Below, piece by piece: positions 7,999 to 13,965 of a stretch of DNA of 25,016 bases. The DNA comes from CAYLXC01 sp964387865 (lineage in GTDB: Bacteria; Patescibacteriota; Microgenomatia; Daviesbacterales; UBA10151), in contig CAYLXC010000014.1 of assembly GCA_964387865.1 (NCBI GenBank), positions 1 to 25,016 on the forward strand. The letters run 5' to 3'. Numbering within the stretch: the first letter of the stretch is position 1; each line of letters opens with the position of its first letter. The notes under the pieces were generated by a model that was not told the DNA's origin, did no database searches, and saw only the letters and a list, made by a program, of their open reading frames with translations. Position numbers and translations under genes: made by a program.

Positions 7999-8035
7999 TT
8001 GGTACACTTTTCTCATTGTATCGTAAATGTACCAA
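7999..8035. repeat. Inverted repeat between pilins 2 and 3
   Basis: TTGGTACA (7999-8006) pairs perfectly with TGTACCAA (8028-8035) across 21 nt. No T-tract follows, so it is not a classic terminator. It could be a 3' mRNA structure or an operator. The rest of this 147-nt gap holds the promoter of the next gene. Confidence 0.45.
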
Positions 8036-8063
8036 CTCCTTTAGATTACTCAATTTTGATATA

Positions 8064-8094
8064 TTGACAAAGATCCTAATTATATGAAAATAAT
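8064..8094 (+). promoter_or_regulatory. Putative promoter of pilin paralog 3
   Basis: TTGACA (8064-8069) and AATAAT (8089-8094) with a longish 19-nt spacer. The ATG at 8105 lacks a Shine-Dalgarno sequence. Confidence 0.42.
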
Positions 8095-8104
8095 TAGTTA
8101 ATAA

Positions 8105-8590
8105 ATGAAAAAATTTCTGCCCACTTCAACTTCGCTCAGTGTAAACAAAAAAGGATTTACCTTAATAGAACTCCTAGTTGTAGTTGCAATTATTTCCATT
8201 TTAATGGTAATTGCAATCTCTGTGTATGCGGGAGTACAAAGGAAAACAAGGGATGCTAGAAGACAAGCTGAAATTGATGCTCTGGCTAAGTCAATGGAGA
8301 TAAGGAAAAACGCAACCACAGGGGTATATATTTACACTGGTGTTGAATATAATCAAGATTACCCATCCACAAAACCCACAGATCCCATTAGTATAACAAG
8401 TTATTGCTATGTTTCACCGAAACCAGGTTCTAATCCAGCTGCATGGGCATCCGGTTGTCCTGTAGGGTATTCAGCAATCCCTTCTGCTGCAGGCTCGACG
8501 ATTATAGCATCTCCGGGTGTCACATCTTGGATGATTTGTGCAAACTATGAAGCAAGCATCGGCGTTTTTTGTAAGGGTAGTCTTAATTAA
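8105..8590 (+). CDS. GspG-like type IV pilin, paralog 3
   Basis: This is a prepilin of 161 residues with leader MKKFLPTSTSLSVNKKG cleaved before FTLIELLVVVAIISI. The paralog signatures are present: TRDARRQAEIDALAKSM after the helix, KPTDPI, and the C-terminal ICANYEASIGVFC cysteine pair. The leader starts like that of paralog 2 and then carries a repeat element at 8121-8146. Sixteen bases of that element recur, inverted, in the leader of the minor pilin at 11405. It probably functions as an alternative fibre subunit; major or minor status cannot be decided from sequence. Confidence 0.88.
   Translation: MKKFLPTSTSLSVNKKGFTLIELLVVVAIISILMVIAISVYAGVQRKTRDARRQAEIDALAKSMEIRKNATTGVYIYTGVEYNQDYPSTKPTDPISITSYCYVSPKPGSNPAAWASGCPVGYSAIPSAAGSTIIASPGVTSWMICANYEASIGVFCKGSLN
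8121..8146 (-). repeat. Short dispersed repeat in a prepilin leader
   Basis: On the minus strand, 8146-8131 reads GTTTACACTGAGCGAA, identical to plus-strand 11414-11429. The continuing GTTGAAGTGG resembles the GTCGAAGTGG tail of that second copy. Confidence 0.8.
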
Positions 8591-8639
8591 ATAAATCTTT
8601 ACTCTATAAATATCTGAATTCCCTGTGTCGCCATAGCGC

Positions 8640-8670
8640 TTGACAAACTAGCATCAAATAGTGCAACAAT
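8640..8670 (+). promoter_or_regulatory. Putative promoter of pilin paralog 4
   Basis: TTGACA (8640-8645) with a weak -10 candidate AACAAT (8665-8670) six bases before ATG 8677. There is no Shine-Dalgarno sequence. The -35 box is convincing; the -10 box is not. Confidence 0.4.
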
Positions 8671-8676
8671 AAATTA

Positions 8677-9138
8677 ATGTCTAAAAACGGCTTTACTCTT
8701 GTTGAACTTATGGTTGTTATTACAGTTATTTCAATACTTACAACTATTGCCATAAGTACTTATAGCGGAATTCAAGCTAGAGCCAAGGATACCAAAAGAA
8801 AGGGTGATATAGATGCAATTGCCAAAGCTATGGAAGTAAATTATAATAGAGTTACTCCTTTCCAGTATTCCGCATTATGTGCTATTTCACCAACAACCAA
8901 TGACTGCACTCAATGGTTTGGTGGAGGTAATTACCCTGTTGATCCTAAAGACGGATCAACAAACGGTTGTGCAGGAAATTTATGTAAATACTGTGACAGA
9001 ACAGGTAGTGGTCACGGGCTTTGTGTTAGTGCCAGCCCTAAAGTAGCAGTAGGAGTTCCTGGTGGAGGAGCTTTAGAATTTGTTGTTTGTGCCAATCTTG
9101 AAGCAGGTTCATACTACTGTAGGTCTAACCAACAATAA
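8677..9138 (+). CDS. GspG-like type IV pilin, paralog 4
   Basis: This is a prepilin of 153 residues with a minimal five-residue leader, MSKNG, before FTLVELMVVITVISI. After the helix it has AKDTKRKGDIDAIAKAMEV, then YPVDPKDGS and a C-terminal VCANLEAGSYYC cysteine pair like paralogs 2 and 3. It has additional cysteines in the middle (around CAGNLCKYC), more than its neighbours. The short leader, without inserted repeats, may show the ancestral state of the cluster. The start lies about where transcription is predicted to begin. Confidence 0.88.
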   Translation: MSKNGFTLVELMVVITVISILTTIAISTYSGIQARAKDTKRKGDIDAIAKAMEVNYNRVTPFQYSALCAISPTTNDCTQWFGGGNYPVDPKDGSTNGCAGNLCKYCDRTGSGHGLCVSASPKVAVGVPGGGALEFVVCANLEAGSYYCRSNQQ

Positions 9139-9150
9139 AACAATAAGTTA

Positions 9151-9180
9151 TTGACTTTCATTAAACTGTGATAATATAGA
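9151..9180 (+). promoter_or_regulatory. Putative promoter of pilin paralog 5
   Basis: TTGACT (9151-9156) followed by the AT-rich GATAATATAGA (9170-9180). The exact -10 register is unclear (TAATAT at 9172 or TATAGA at 9175). The ATG at 9184 follows directly. Confidence 0.42.
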
Positions 9181-9183
9181 AGT

Positions 9184-9777
9184 ATGATAAAGCCTGCCTA
9201 CTTCACTTCGTTCAAGGGTTTTACTCTTGTTGAACTTATGGTTGTTATTACAATTATTGCAATACTTTCCACAATTGGTCTTACTATTTATACGGGTGCT
9301 CAAAAGTCAGCAAGAATGAGTAAGAGAATAAGGGATCTTTCTGCTGCCCAGACAGCTTTAGAATTGTATTATAGTGCTAATAAAGCTTATCCATGTAGTA
9401 GTGCTGTTTGTACTACTCCTCCAGGAAAAAGATCTGAATGTGCATTTTGGGGCACTTATGCATCTGATCAAGTAATTCCCGGATTAATCCCATCTTATAT
9501 GGTTGTTTTTCCATCAGATCCCAGAATGAATGTTACCGATAGCCAGCATTGTTATATATATCAGTCAAATGGAATCGACTACAAATTAGGGGATTATAAT
9601 ATTTTCGCTTCTGAAATGAATCAGTCTGATTTTAAAAGTCAAAAGAATTTAGTTGATCCTTATTATGATGGTGGACCAACAGACTCGTCGTCCGCAACAA
9701 GTTGTGACGGAGTAGGTGACGGAAGTTTTATCCAGGTATGGTCTGTGTATACTTACGGTGCGCGCTGTTGGAATTGA
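9184..9777 (+). CDS. GspG-like type IV pilin, paralog 5
   Basis: This is a prepilin of 197 residues, the longest of the GspG-like set. The leader MIKPAYFTSFKG precedes FTLVELMVVITIIAI. The helix is followed by ARMSKRIRDLSAAQTALELY, typical of GspG/PilE, and FPSDPRMN. Cysteines occur around CSSAVC, C (SECAF), HCYIY and near the C-terminus (SCDG, RCWN). The leader contains CTTCACTTCGTTCAAG, related to the dispersed repeat in other leaders. The following pilin ATG lies three bases after this TGA, so the two are cotranscribed. Confidence 0.87.
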   Translation: MIKPAYFTSFKGFTLVELMVVITIIAILSTIGLTIYTGAQKSARMSKRIRDLSAAQTALELYYSANKAYPCSSAVCTTPPGKRSECAFWGTYASDQVIPGLIPSYMVVFPSDPRMNVTDSQHCYIYQSNGIDYKLGDYNIFASEMNQSDFKSQKNLVDPYYDGGPTDSSSATSCDGVGDGSFIQVWSVYTYGARCWN

Positions 9778-9779
9778 TT

Positions 9780-10280
9780 ATGATTGCCAATAATCTAAAA
9801 TCTTTAAAAGGCTTCACTTTGGTTGAGCTTTTAGTAAGTATAGTTATTGTTGCTATCCTATCAACTATTGGCCTTATAGTTTACTCTAATTTTTTAAGGG
9901 ATGCCAGGGATGGCAAGAGACAATCTGATTTAAAAATAATCCAGGCAGGTTTGGAGCAATATTATACTGATCAGTTCTTTTATCCTAACTCACCAGTTTC
10001 TGGCGCCTTTCCTTGGGGCTTAGCCCTTACAAGTTCAACAGGTACCCCTACTCCTCCATCACCTGCAAAAACTTATATGAACATTGTCCCTACCGATCCT
10101 CAGCCTTCTCCTCAACCTCAATACAGGTATGAAAGACAACCATCCACATGTGATAATTCAGCTTCGAATAAATGTAGCGGGTATTGCCTTTATGCAAAAG
10201 TAGAGAATACAACTTCTGCAGTTAATCTTTCCTCCTGCAGTGATATTGCAGGATATAACTATGAAGTAACTCTCCCTTAG
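9780..10280 (+). CDS. GspG-like type IV pilin, paralog 6
   Basis: This is a prepilin of 166 residues. ATG 9780 is chosen, giving leader MIANNLKSLKG before FTLVELLVSIVIVAI. An upstream in-frame start at 9738 would lie inside the preceding gene and give an unusually long leader. Post-helix ARDGKRQSDLKIIQAGLEQY and VPTDPQPS carry the shared cluster motifs. The C-terminal half is proline-rich and has cysteines at STCDN, NKCSGYC and SSCSD. It is likely translated by coupling with paralog 5. Confidence 0.87.
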   Translation: MIANNLKSLKGFTLVELLVSIVIVAILSTIGLIVYSNFLRDARDGKRQSDLKIIQAGLEQYYTDQFFYPNSPVSGAFPWGLALTSSTGTPTPPSPAKTYMNIVPTDPQPSPQPQYRYERQPSTCDNSASNKCSGYCLYAKVENTTSAVNLSSCSDIAGYNYEVTLP

Positions 10281-10321
10281 TATAGTGACTACAACTTTAA
10301 AATGTGCTACTTTATACTAAG

Positions 10322-10864
10322 ATGAAACTTTCTGTCCTAGGTTTTACCCTTATAGAACTTCTAATTGTTGTTGCAATTATAGCAATAATATCTGCTGCAG
10401 GATATACTTATCAGGGCTCTTTTAGAGAAAGCCAAAAACTTAAAATTGCTGTAAATACGATCCAAAGTCTCTTAGGACAAACTCAATCCAATGCAACTGC
10501 AAGAAGGGATTGCAATAGTGAAACAGGAGCAACTTGGATGGTTACTTTTGAGCTTTCCCAGATAAGTGTAAATATTAAATGTCAGGGCTCTGGTTCACCT
10601 GTTACTCAAAAAAATTACACTTTAGAACCAAATATAGTGGTTGCAGGATGGTTTTTCGATATCACCTGTAACCACTTTTTCCCGGCAGGACCAGCTTTTT
10701 CAATTAAGTTTTCCCCGCTTTACGGGACAGTTAGCTTTGAAGATACCACCTATACATGTATTTCATCAAAAGATTTTATTAAGATACAGCTTAAAAATAC
10801 CAAGACAACTGAAACTAAGGACATTACAATAAATAAAGGAGGATATATAAGTGTTGAGCAGTAG
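10322..10864 (+). CDS. Minor pilin, FimT/GspH-like
   Basis: This is a prepilin of 180 residues. ATG 10322 gives leader MKLSVLG before FTLIELLIVVAIIAI; a GTG at 10304 would only lengthen the leader. After the helix come RESQKLKIAVNTIQSLLGQ and QSNATARRDCNSETGATW, the layout of GspH/FimT minor pseudopilins, which sit near the pilus tip. The C-terminal half is predicted beta-rich. It opens the minor-pilin operon: the next gene begins inside its last 14 bases. Family assignment beyond minor pilin is tentative. Confidence 0.8.
   Translation: MKLSVLGFTLIELLIVVAIIAIISAAGYTYQGSFRESQKLKIAVNTIQSLLGQTQSNATARRDCNSETGATWMVTFELSQISVNIKCQGSGSPVTQKNYTLEPNIVVAGWFFDITCNHFFPAGPAFSIKFSPLYGTVSFEDTTYTCISSKDFIKIQLKNTKTTETKDITINKGGYISVEQ
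10836..10842 (+). promoter_or_regulatory. Ribosome-binding site deciding a GTG start
   Basis: AAGGAGG (10836-10842) lies eight bases before GTG 10851, favouring it over TTG 10854. Confidence 0.6.
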
Positions 10865-11408
10865 AGGGCAAACTTTACTTGAGCTTGTGATAGTAATGGC
10901 AGTTATTGTAATTATAGTTGCGGCTTTGGTTTTTGCAACAATTTTTTCTATCAGAAATGCCCAATTTTCCAAAAATCAGGCCCAGGCCACAAAATTGGCC
11001 CAGGAAGGTTTAGAAAGAGTAAGAGCTGGAAGGGATAGAAACACATGTATAAATACTCTTCCTCCTCCTACTGTTAAATCTTGGAATGGTGAGAGTACTG
11101 ATGTAGCATGTTCGGGGCCAGAGTCTATTTGGGCTTATCAAGTAACCGGAACTTGTGCAACCCTACCAAGCTACTGTTTCTTTAATATGACAAATCAAGG
11201 TGTGCTCAATTACATATCTACTTTTACACCGGGTGCCAAATTTGTTCCGGATAACGCTGAGACTGTTGGGATTTTTAAAAGAGCTGTAATTATCACAGAT
11301 GATGCAGCGACCTTTGGAAGCAGAAAAACAGTTATAGTGATAGTTACATGGTCTGATTTTATAGGAAATCATCAGTCCAGATTAACAACTATTTTAAGAA
11401 AGATATGA
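10851..11408 (+). CDS. Minor pilin, PilV/GspI-like (set A)
   Basis: This is a prepilin of 185 residues with leader MLSSRG before QTLLELVIVMAVIVII; Gln replaces Phe at +1 and Glu is kept at +5. Post-helix SKNQAQATKLAQEGLERVRA is typical of GspI/PilV minor pilins. A cysteine-containing central part (NTCINTL, VACSG, GTCATLPSYC) may be disulphide-stabilised. The start is GTG 10851 behind AAGGAGG. It overlaps the previous gene by 14 bases and the next by 4, so translation is coupled. Confidence 0.8.
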   Translation: MLSSRGQTLLELVIVMAVIVIIVAALVFATIFSIRNAQFSKNQAQATKLAQEGLERVRAGRDRNTCINTLPPPTVKSWNGESTDVACSGPESIWAYQVTGTCATLPSYCFFNMTNQGVLNYISTFTPGAKFVPDNAETVGIFKRAVIITDDAATFGSRKTVIVIVTWSDFIGNHQSRLTTILRKI

Positions 11409-12049
11409 AAAAAGTTTACACTGAGCGAACCTGTACTGAGCGAAGTCGAAGTAGTCGAAGTGGTTTTACCCTTGTAGAGATGGTTGTGGTTATTGCTGTA
11501 ATTGCAATAATAGGGGTACTTATTGTAACTATCTTTTCTCGCTCTTTGCGGGGTGGAAATAAAACATTGGCTCTTGGAGTTATAAAGCAAAATGGCCAAT
11601 CTGTTTTGGAAAGTATGGATAAGACTGTCAGAAATGCAGATAACATAGTATGTGTTAATACATCAACTAATACTTTTGTCATTTTTAAAGAAGGAATTTA
11701 TACAAGATATAGGATAATAGCAGAGATACCTTCCTCCAATGGACATTTTGTGCAGGATACACCTACTGTTGTGCCGGATCCTGATGCGATTCTTTTAGCA
11801 AATCTTTGTTCAGATTCAATGCCTCAAGTTATTATTTTAACTGATACAAATAGGCAAACAGGCGTATCTGTCATACAAGCCAAAGATGGGCTGGGAAGTA
11901 ACCTTCCCTATTTTGATAGAAAACAATTGGCAGGTTTTAAAGATGCTTTTACAATTCAGTTTGCTTTAAAGCCTGGGGTTTTGGCCCCTGATATTGTATC
12001 AGGTCAAATTGATCCTATCACCTTTCAAACAACCATAAGTTTAAGATGA
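11405..12049 (+). CDS. Minor pilin, PilW/GspJ-like (set A)
   Basis: This is a prepilin of 214 residues. The twenty-residue leader MKKVYTERTCTERSRSSRSG ends before FTLVEMVVVIAVIAI. The leader is encoded almost wholly by a dispersed repeat (11414-11460), giving it an Arg/Ser/Thr-rich sequence. Post-helix LALGVIKQNGQSVLESMDKT and RNADNIV match GspJ/PilW proteins. The start ATG overlaps the previous TGA. The gene ends in a TGA that forms the 5' edge of a 15-base hairpin. Confidence 0.82.
   Translation: MKKVYTERTCTERSRSSRSGFTLVEMVVVIAVIAIIGVLIVTIFSRSLRGGNKTLALGVIKQNGQSVLESMDKTVRNADNIVCVNTSTNTFVIFKEGIYTRYRIIAEIPSSNGHFVQDTPTVVPDPDAILLANLCSDSMPQVIILTDTNRQTGVSVIQAKDGLGSNLPYFDRKQLAGFKDAFTIQFALKPGVLAPDIVSGQIDPITFQTTISLR
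11414..11460 (+). repeat. Dispersed repeat in the leader of the minor pilin at 11405
   Basis: GTTTACACTGAGCGAA (11414-11429) is followed by a second ACTGAGCGAA (11435-11444) and a GTCGAAGTAGTCGAAG tail. The first 16 bases match the inverted copy at 8131-8146. Confidence 0.8.
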
Positions 12050-12061
12050 CGCTTTGCGTCA
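12047..12061 (+). repeat. Stop-codon hairpin, copy 1
   Basis: TGACGC, TTT loop, GCGTCA: a perfect six-base stem whose first three bases are the TGA stop of the PilW-like gene. It is nearly identical to 15755-15769. Confidence 0.75.
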
Positions 12062-12080
12062 AATATGCTAAGGTGAAAAT

Positions 12081-12971
12081 ATGTCGGAACAAAAAGGTCA
12101 AATAATTTTAGTATTAATATTAATTACTACTGTAGTTTTAGCAGTGGTTTTATCAATTGTCCAAAAAAGCCTGGTTGATGTTTCATCTTCAACAAAAGTG
12201 GAACAATCATCCCGGGCTTTTTCAGCAGCTGAGGCAGGAATTGAAAGAGCTTTAAAAGGAGATTACTCGGCCCCATTCCCCTTGGAAAACAACTCTACTA
12301 TTAAAAATATTGTTAATTTTGGATTATTACCATCTGTTTCGGTTGGGACCCCACAAGAACCATTAGAATTTAACGGGCCTGCAAAACTGGCAAAAGAGGA
12401 TATAGCGCAGGTTTGGCTGGCAGATCCTGCAGCTGCCTTGCCTATTTGCGGTGCAGGGTTTGTCTGCTATGCACCAACCTCAAATACTCTTGATATTTAC
12501 TGGGGAAATTCAAATACTGATAAGGCAGCAATAGAGTTGACCCTAATATATCATGACGGTACTCAATATAAACCGAAAAAATGGTATTTAGATCACTCTG
12601 TTCTCCGTACTCCCCCAAATAATTTTGATCAGGTGGCTTGTGCTGGATACCTTTTAGGCTCAAACAATTATCAGTGTTATGTAAGAATAGGTCATCCAAC
12701 GCTTGATCCAGTATATTCCAAAAATGGTCCCCTACCCTCAGGACTAATGCTAATTCGTGCAAGACTTCTTTATAATACAACTTCTCAGCCATTTGCTGTT
12801 CAAGCAGTTGGAACATGTCCCAACTGCTATCTTCCTTCCCAGCAAAGACAAATATTATCAGAAGGGGCCTCAGGTGATACACAGAGGGCTGTACAAATAA
12901 TTCAATCCTTTAATGTTGTTCCCCATTATTTTGACTATGCAATTTTTTCCGCAGGAGATATTAGTAAATGA
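12081..12971 (+). CDS. PilX-like minor pilin (set A)
   Basis: This 296-residue protein starts MSEQKG then QIILVLILITTVVLAVVLSI, a single N-terminal membrane helix. It lacks the GFTLxE motif and has no Glu at +5, as in PilX/GspK-like tip proteins. SSRAFSAAEAGIERALKG after the helix is the diagnostic PilX N-terminal segment. The C-terminal part contains paired cysteines (CPNC, CYV) and is otherwise unrecognised. AAGGTGA at 12070 is the ribosome-binding site. The next ATG overlaps its TGA. Confidence 0.8.
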   Translation: MSEQKGQIILVLILITTVVLAVVLSIVQKSLVDVSSSTKVEQSSRAFSAAEAGIERALKGDYSAPFPLENNSTIKNIVNFGLLPSVSVGTPQEPLEFNGPAKLAKEDIAQVWLADPAAALPICGAGFVCYAPTSNTLDIYWGNSNTDKAAIELTLIYHDGTQYKPKKWYLDHSVLRTPPNNFDQVACAGYLLGSNNYQCYVRIGHPTLDPVYSKNGPLPSGLMLIRARLLYNTTSQPFAVQAVGTCPNCYLPSQQRQILSEGASGDTQRAVQIIQSFNVVPHYFDYAIFSAGDISK

Positions 12972-13381
12972 GTAATCAACGAGGAGTCTCTTTGATTGAA
13001 GCTCTCCTTGTTATGTTTGTGCTTTTTGGAATAGTGCTTTTAATGCAAAATTTCCCAAATGCTATAAACTTAATAAATAAAAGCAAGCATTTAAGCATTG
13101 CAAGGGAGATTGCAACAAAACAAATTGAGGATAAAAGAGCAACAAATTATCTAAATTTGGTTGCACCATCTACAACAATTATAACTCAATCAGTTGACTT
13201 AAGGATCAGTTTGCTCCCATCCGGGAGCGGAAAAGTTGAAATAAATGTTTGCGATCCCTTAATTTGTACCACCGCTGAAGAAATTAAACATATTAGAGTA
13301 ACAATAAACTGGAAGGAAAACGATAAGAATCAAACGATAAGTTTAGATACTCTTATTGGTTCAGGAGGACTAAACCAGTGA
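12968..13381 (+). CDS. Minor pilin, PilV/GspI-like (set B)
   Basis: This is a short prepilin of 137 residues: leader MSNQRG, then VSLIEALLVMFVLFGIVL with Glu at +5. Post-helix IAREIATKQIEDKRATNYLN is a clear GspI/PilV feature. It overlaps the genes on both sides by four bases, so it sits in a tightly coupled V-W-X operon. It starts a second minor-pilin set parallel to the one at 10851-12971. Confidence 0.82.
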   Translation: MSNQRGVSLIEALLVMFVLFGIVLLMQNFPNAINLINKSKHLSIAREIATKQIEDKRATNYLNLVAPSTTIITQSVDLRISLLPSGSGKVEINVCDPLICTTAEEIKHIRVTINWKENDKNQTISLDTLIGSGGLNQ

Positions 13382-13965
13382 GAAAATTACAAATTGACCA
13401 ATATGGGCTAACATTCGTGGAGGCGCTTGTTGCTTTGGCTATATCTGCAGTAATTGGCGGATTACTTGTTGCTCTTATTGTAAATAGTGCCGGACTATTT
13501 TACAAAGAGTCCTCAAAACTTCAAGGAGGCTTAGATATAAATGATTCCCTTTCAAAGGTGCGTGAAAGTATAAAGGAGGCAAACTCGGTTGCAACATCCT
13601 ACGTAGATGGGCTAACAACTTATACATCTTCCCAAACCCAGCTTGTTTTAAAACTCCCCTCTCAGGATTCATCCGGAAATATAATTCAAAACACCTATGA
13701 TCACTATGTTTATTTTAAAGATCAAAATTATTTGCGTTTTAAAATCTTTCCTGATGCAGCAAGTGTAATAAAAATGCAAGATCAAATTCTTACCAATACT
13801 TTAGACAGCATAAAGTTTCAATATTTTGACTTAGCCATTCCCCCACAGGAAGTAGTTCCCTCCACAGCATCTAAGGTTCGAGTAAGTCTGACTTTAAAAA
13901 AAAGAGTGGGTTTGAGTTTTGAAACAAACATAGCAACATCGGAGGTACTTTTAAGAAATGACTAA
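13378..13965 (+). CDS. Minor pilin, PilW/GspJ-like (set B)
   Basis: This is a prepilin of 195 residues starting at GTG 13378, which overlaps the previous TGA. The leader MRKLQIDQYG precedes LTFVEALVALAISAVIGG, with Glu at +5. Post-helix DINDSLSKVRESIKEANSV fits GspJ/PilW proteins. There are no cysteines, unlike set A. It overlaps the next gene by eight bases. Confidence 0.82.
   Translation: MRKLQIDQYGLTFVEALVALAISAVIGGLLVALIVNSAGLFYKESSKLQGGLDINDSLSKVRESIKEANSVATSYVDGLTTYTSSQTQLVLKLPSQDSSGNIIQNTYDHYVYFKDQNYLRFKIFPDAASVIKMQDQILTNTLDSIKFQYFDLAIPPQEVVPSTASKVRVSLTLKKRVGLSFETNIATSEVLLRND

Noticed and set aside
7738..8016. Antisense frame under pilin paralog 2
   Set aside because: It is low complexity (Gly/Val-rich) and derives from the Pro-rich pilin codons on the other strand.
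7999..8035. Intrinsic terminator after pilin 2
   Set aside because: The inverted repeat has a 21-nt loop and no T-run; it is kept only as an inverted repeat.
9738..9779. Upstream start for pilin paralog 6
   Set aside because: It lies inside the preceding pilin gene and gives a 25-residue leader; ATG 9780, three bases after the preceding stop, fits better.
12442..12882. Open antisense frame of 146 codons under the PilX-like gene
   Set aside because: No recognisable domain, no ribosome-binding site, and it lies fully antisense to a gene supported by motif and operon context.
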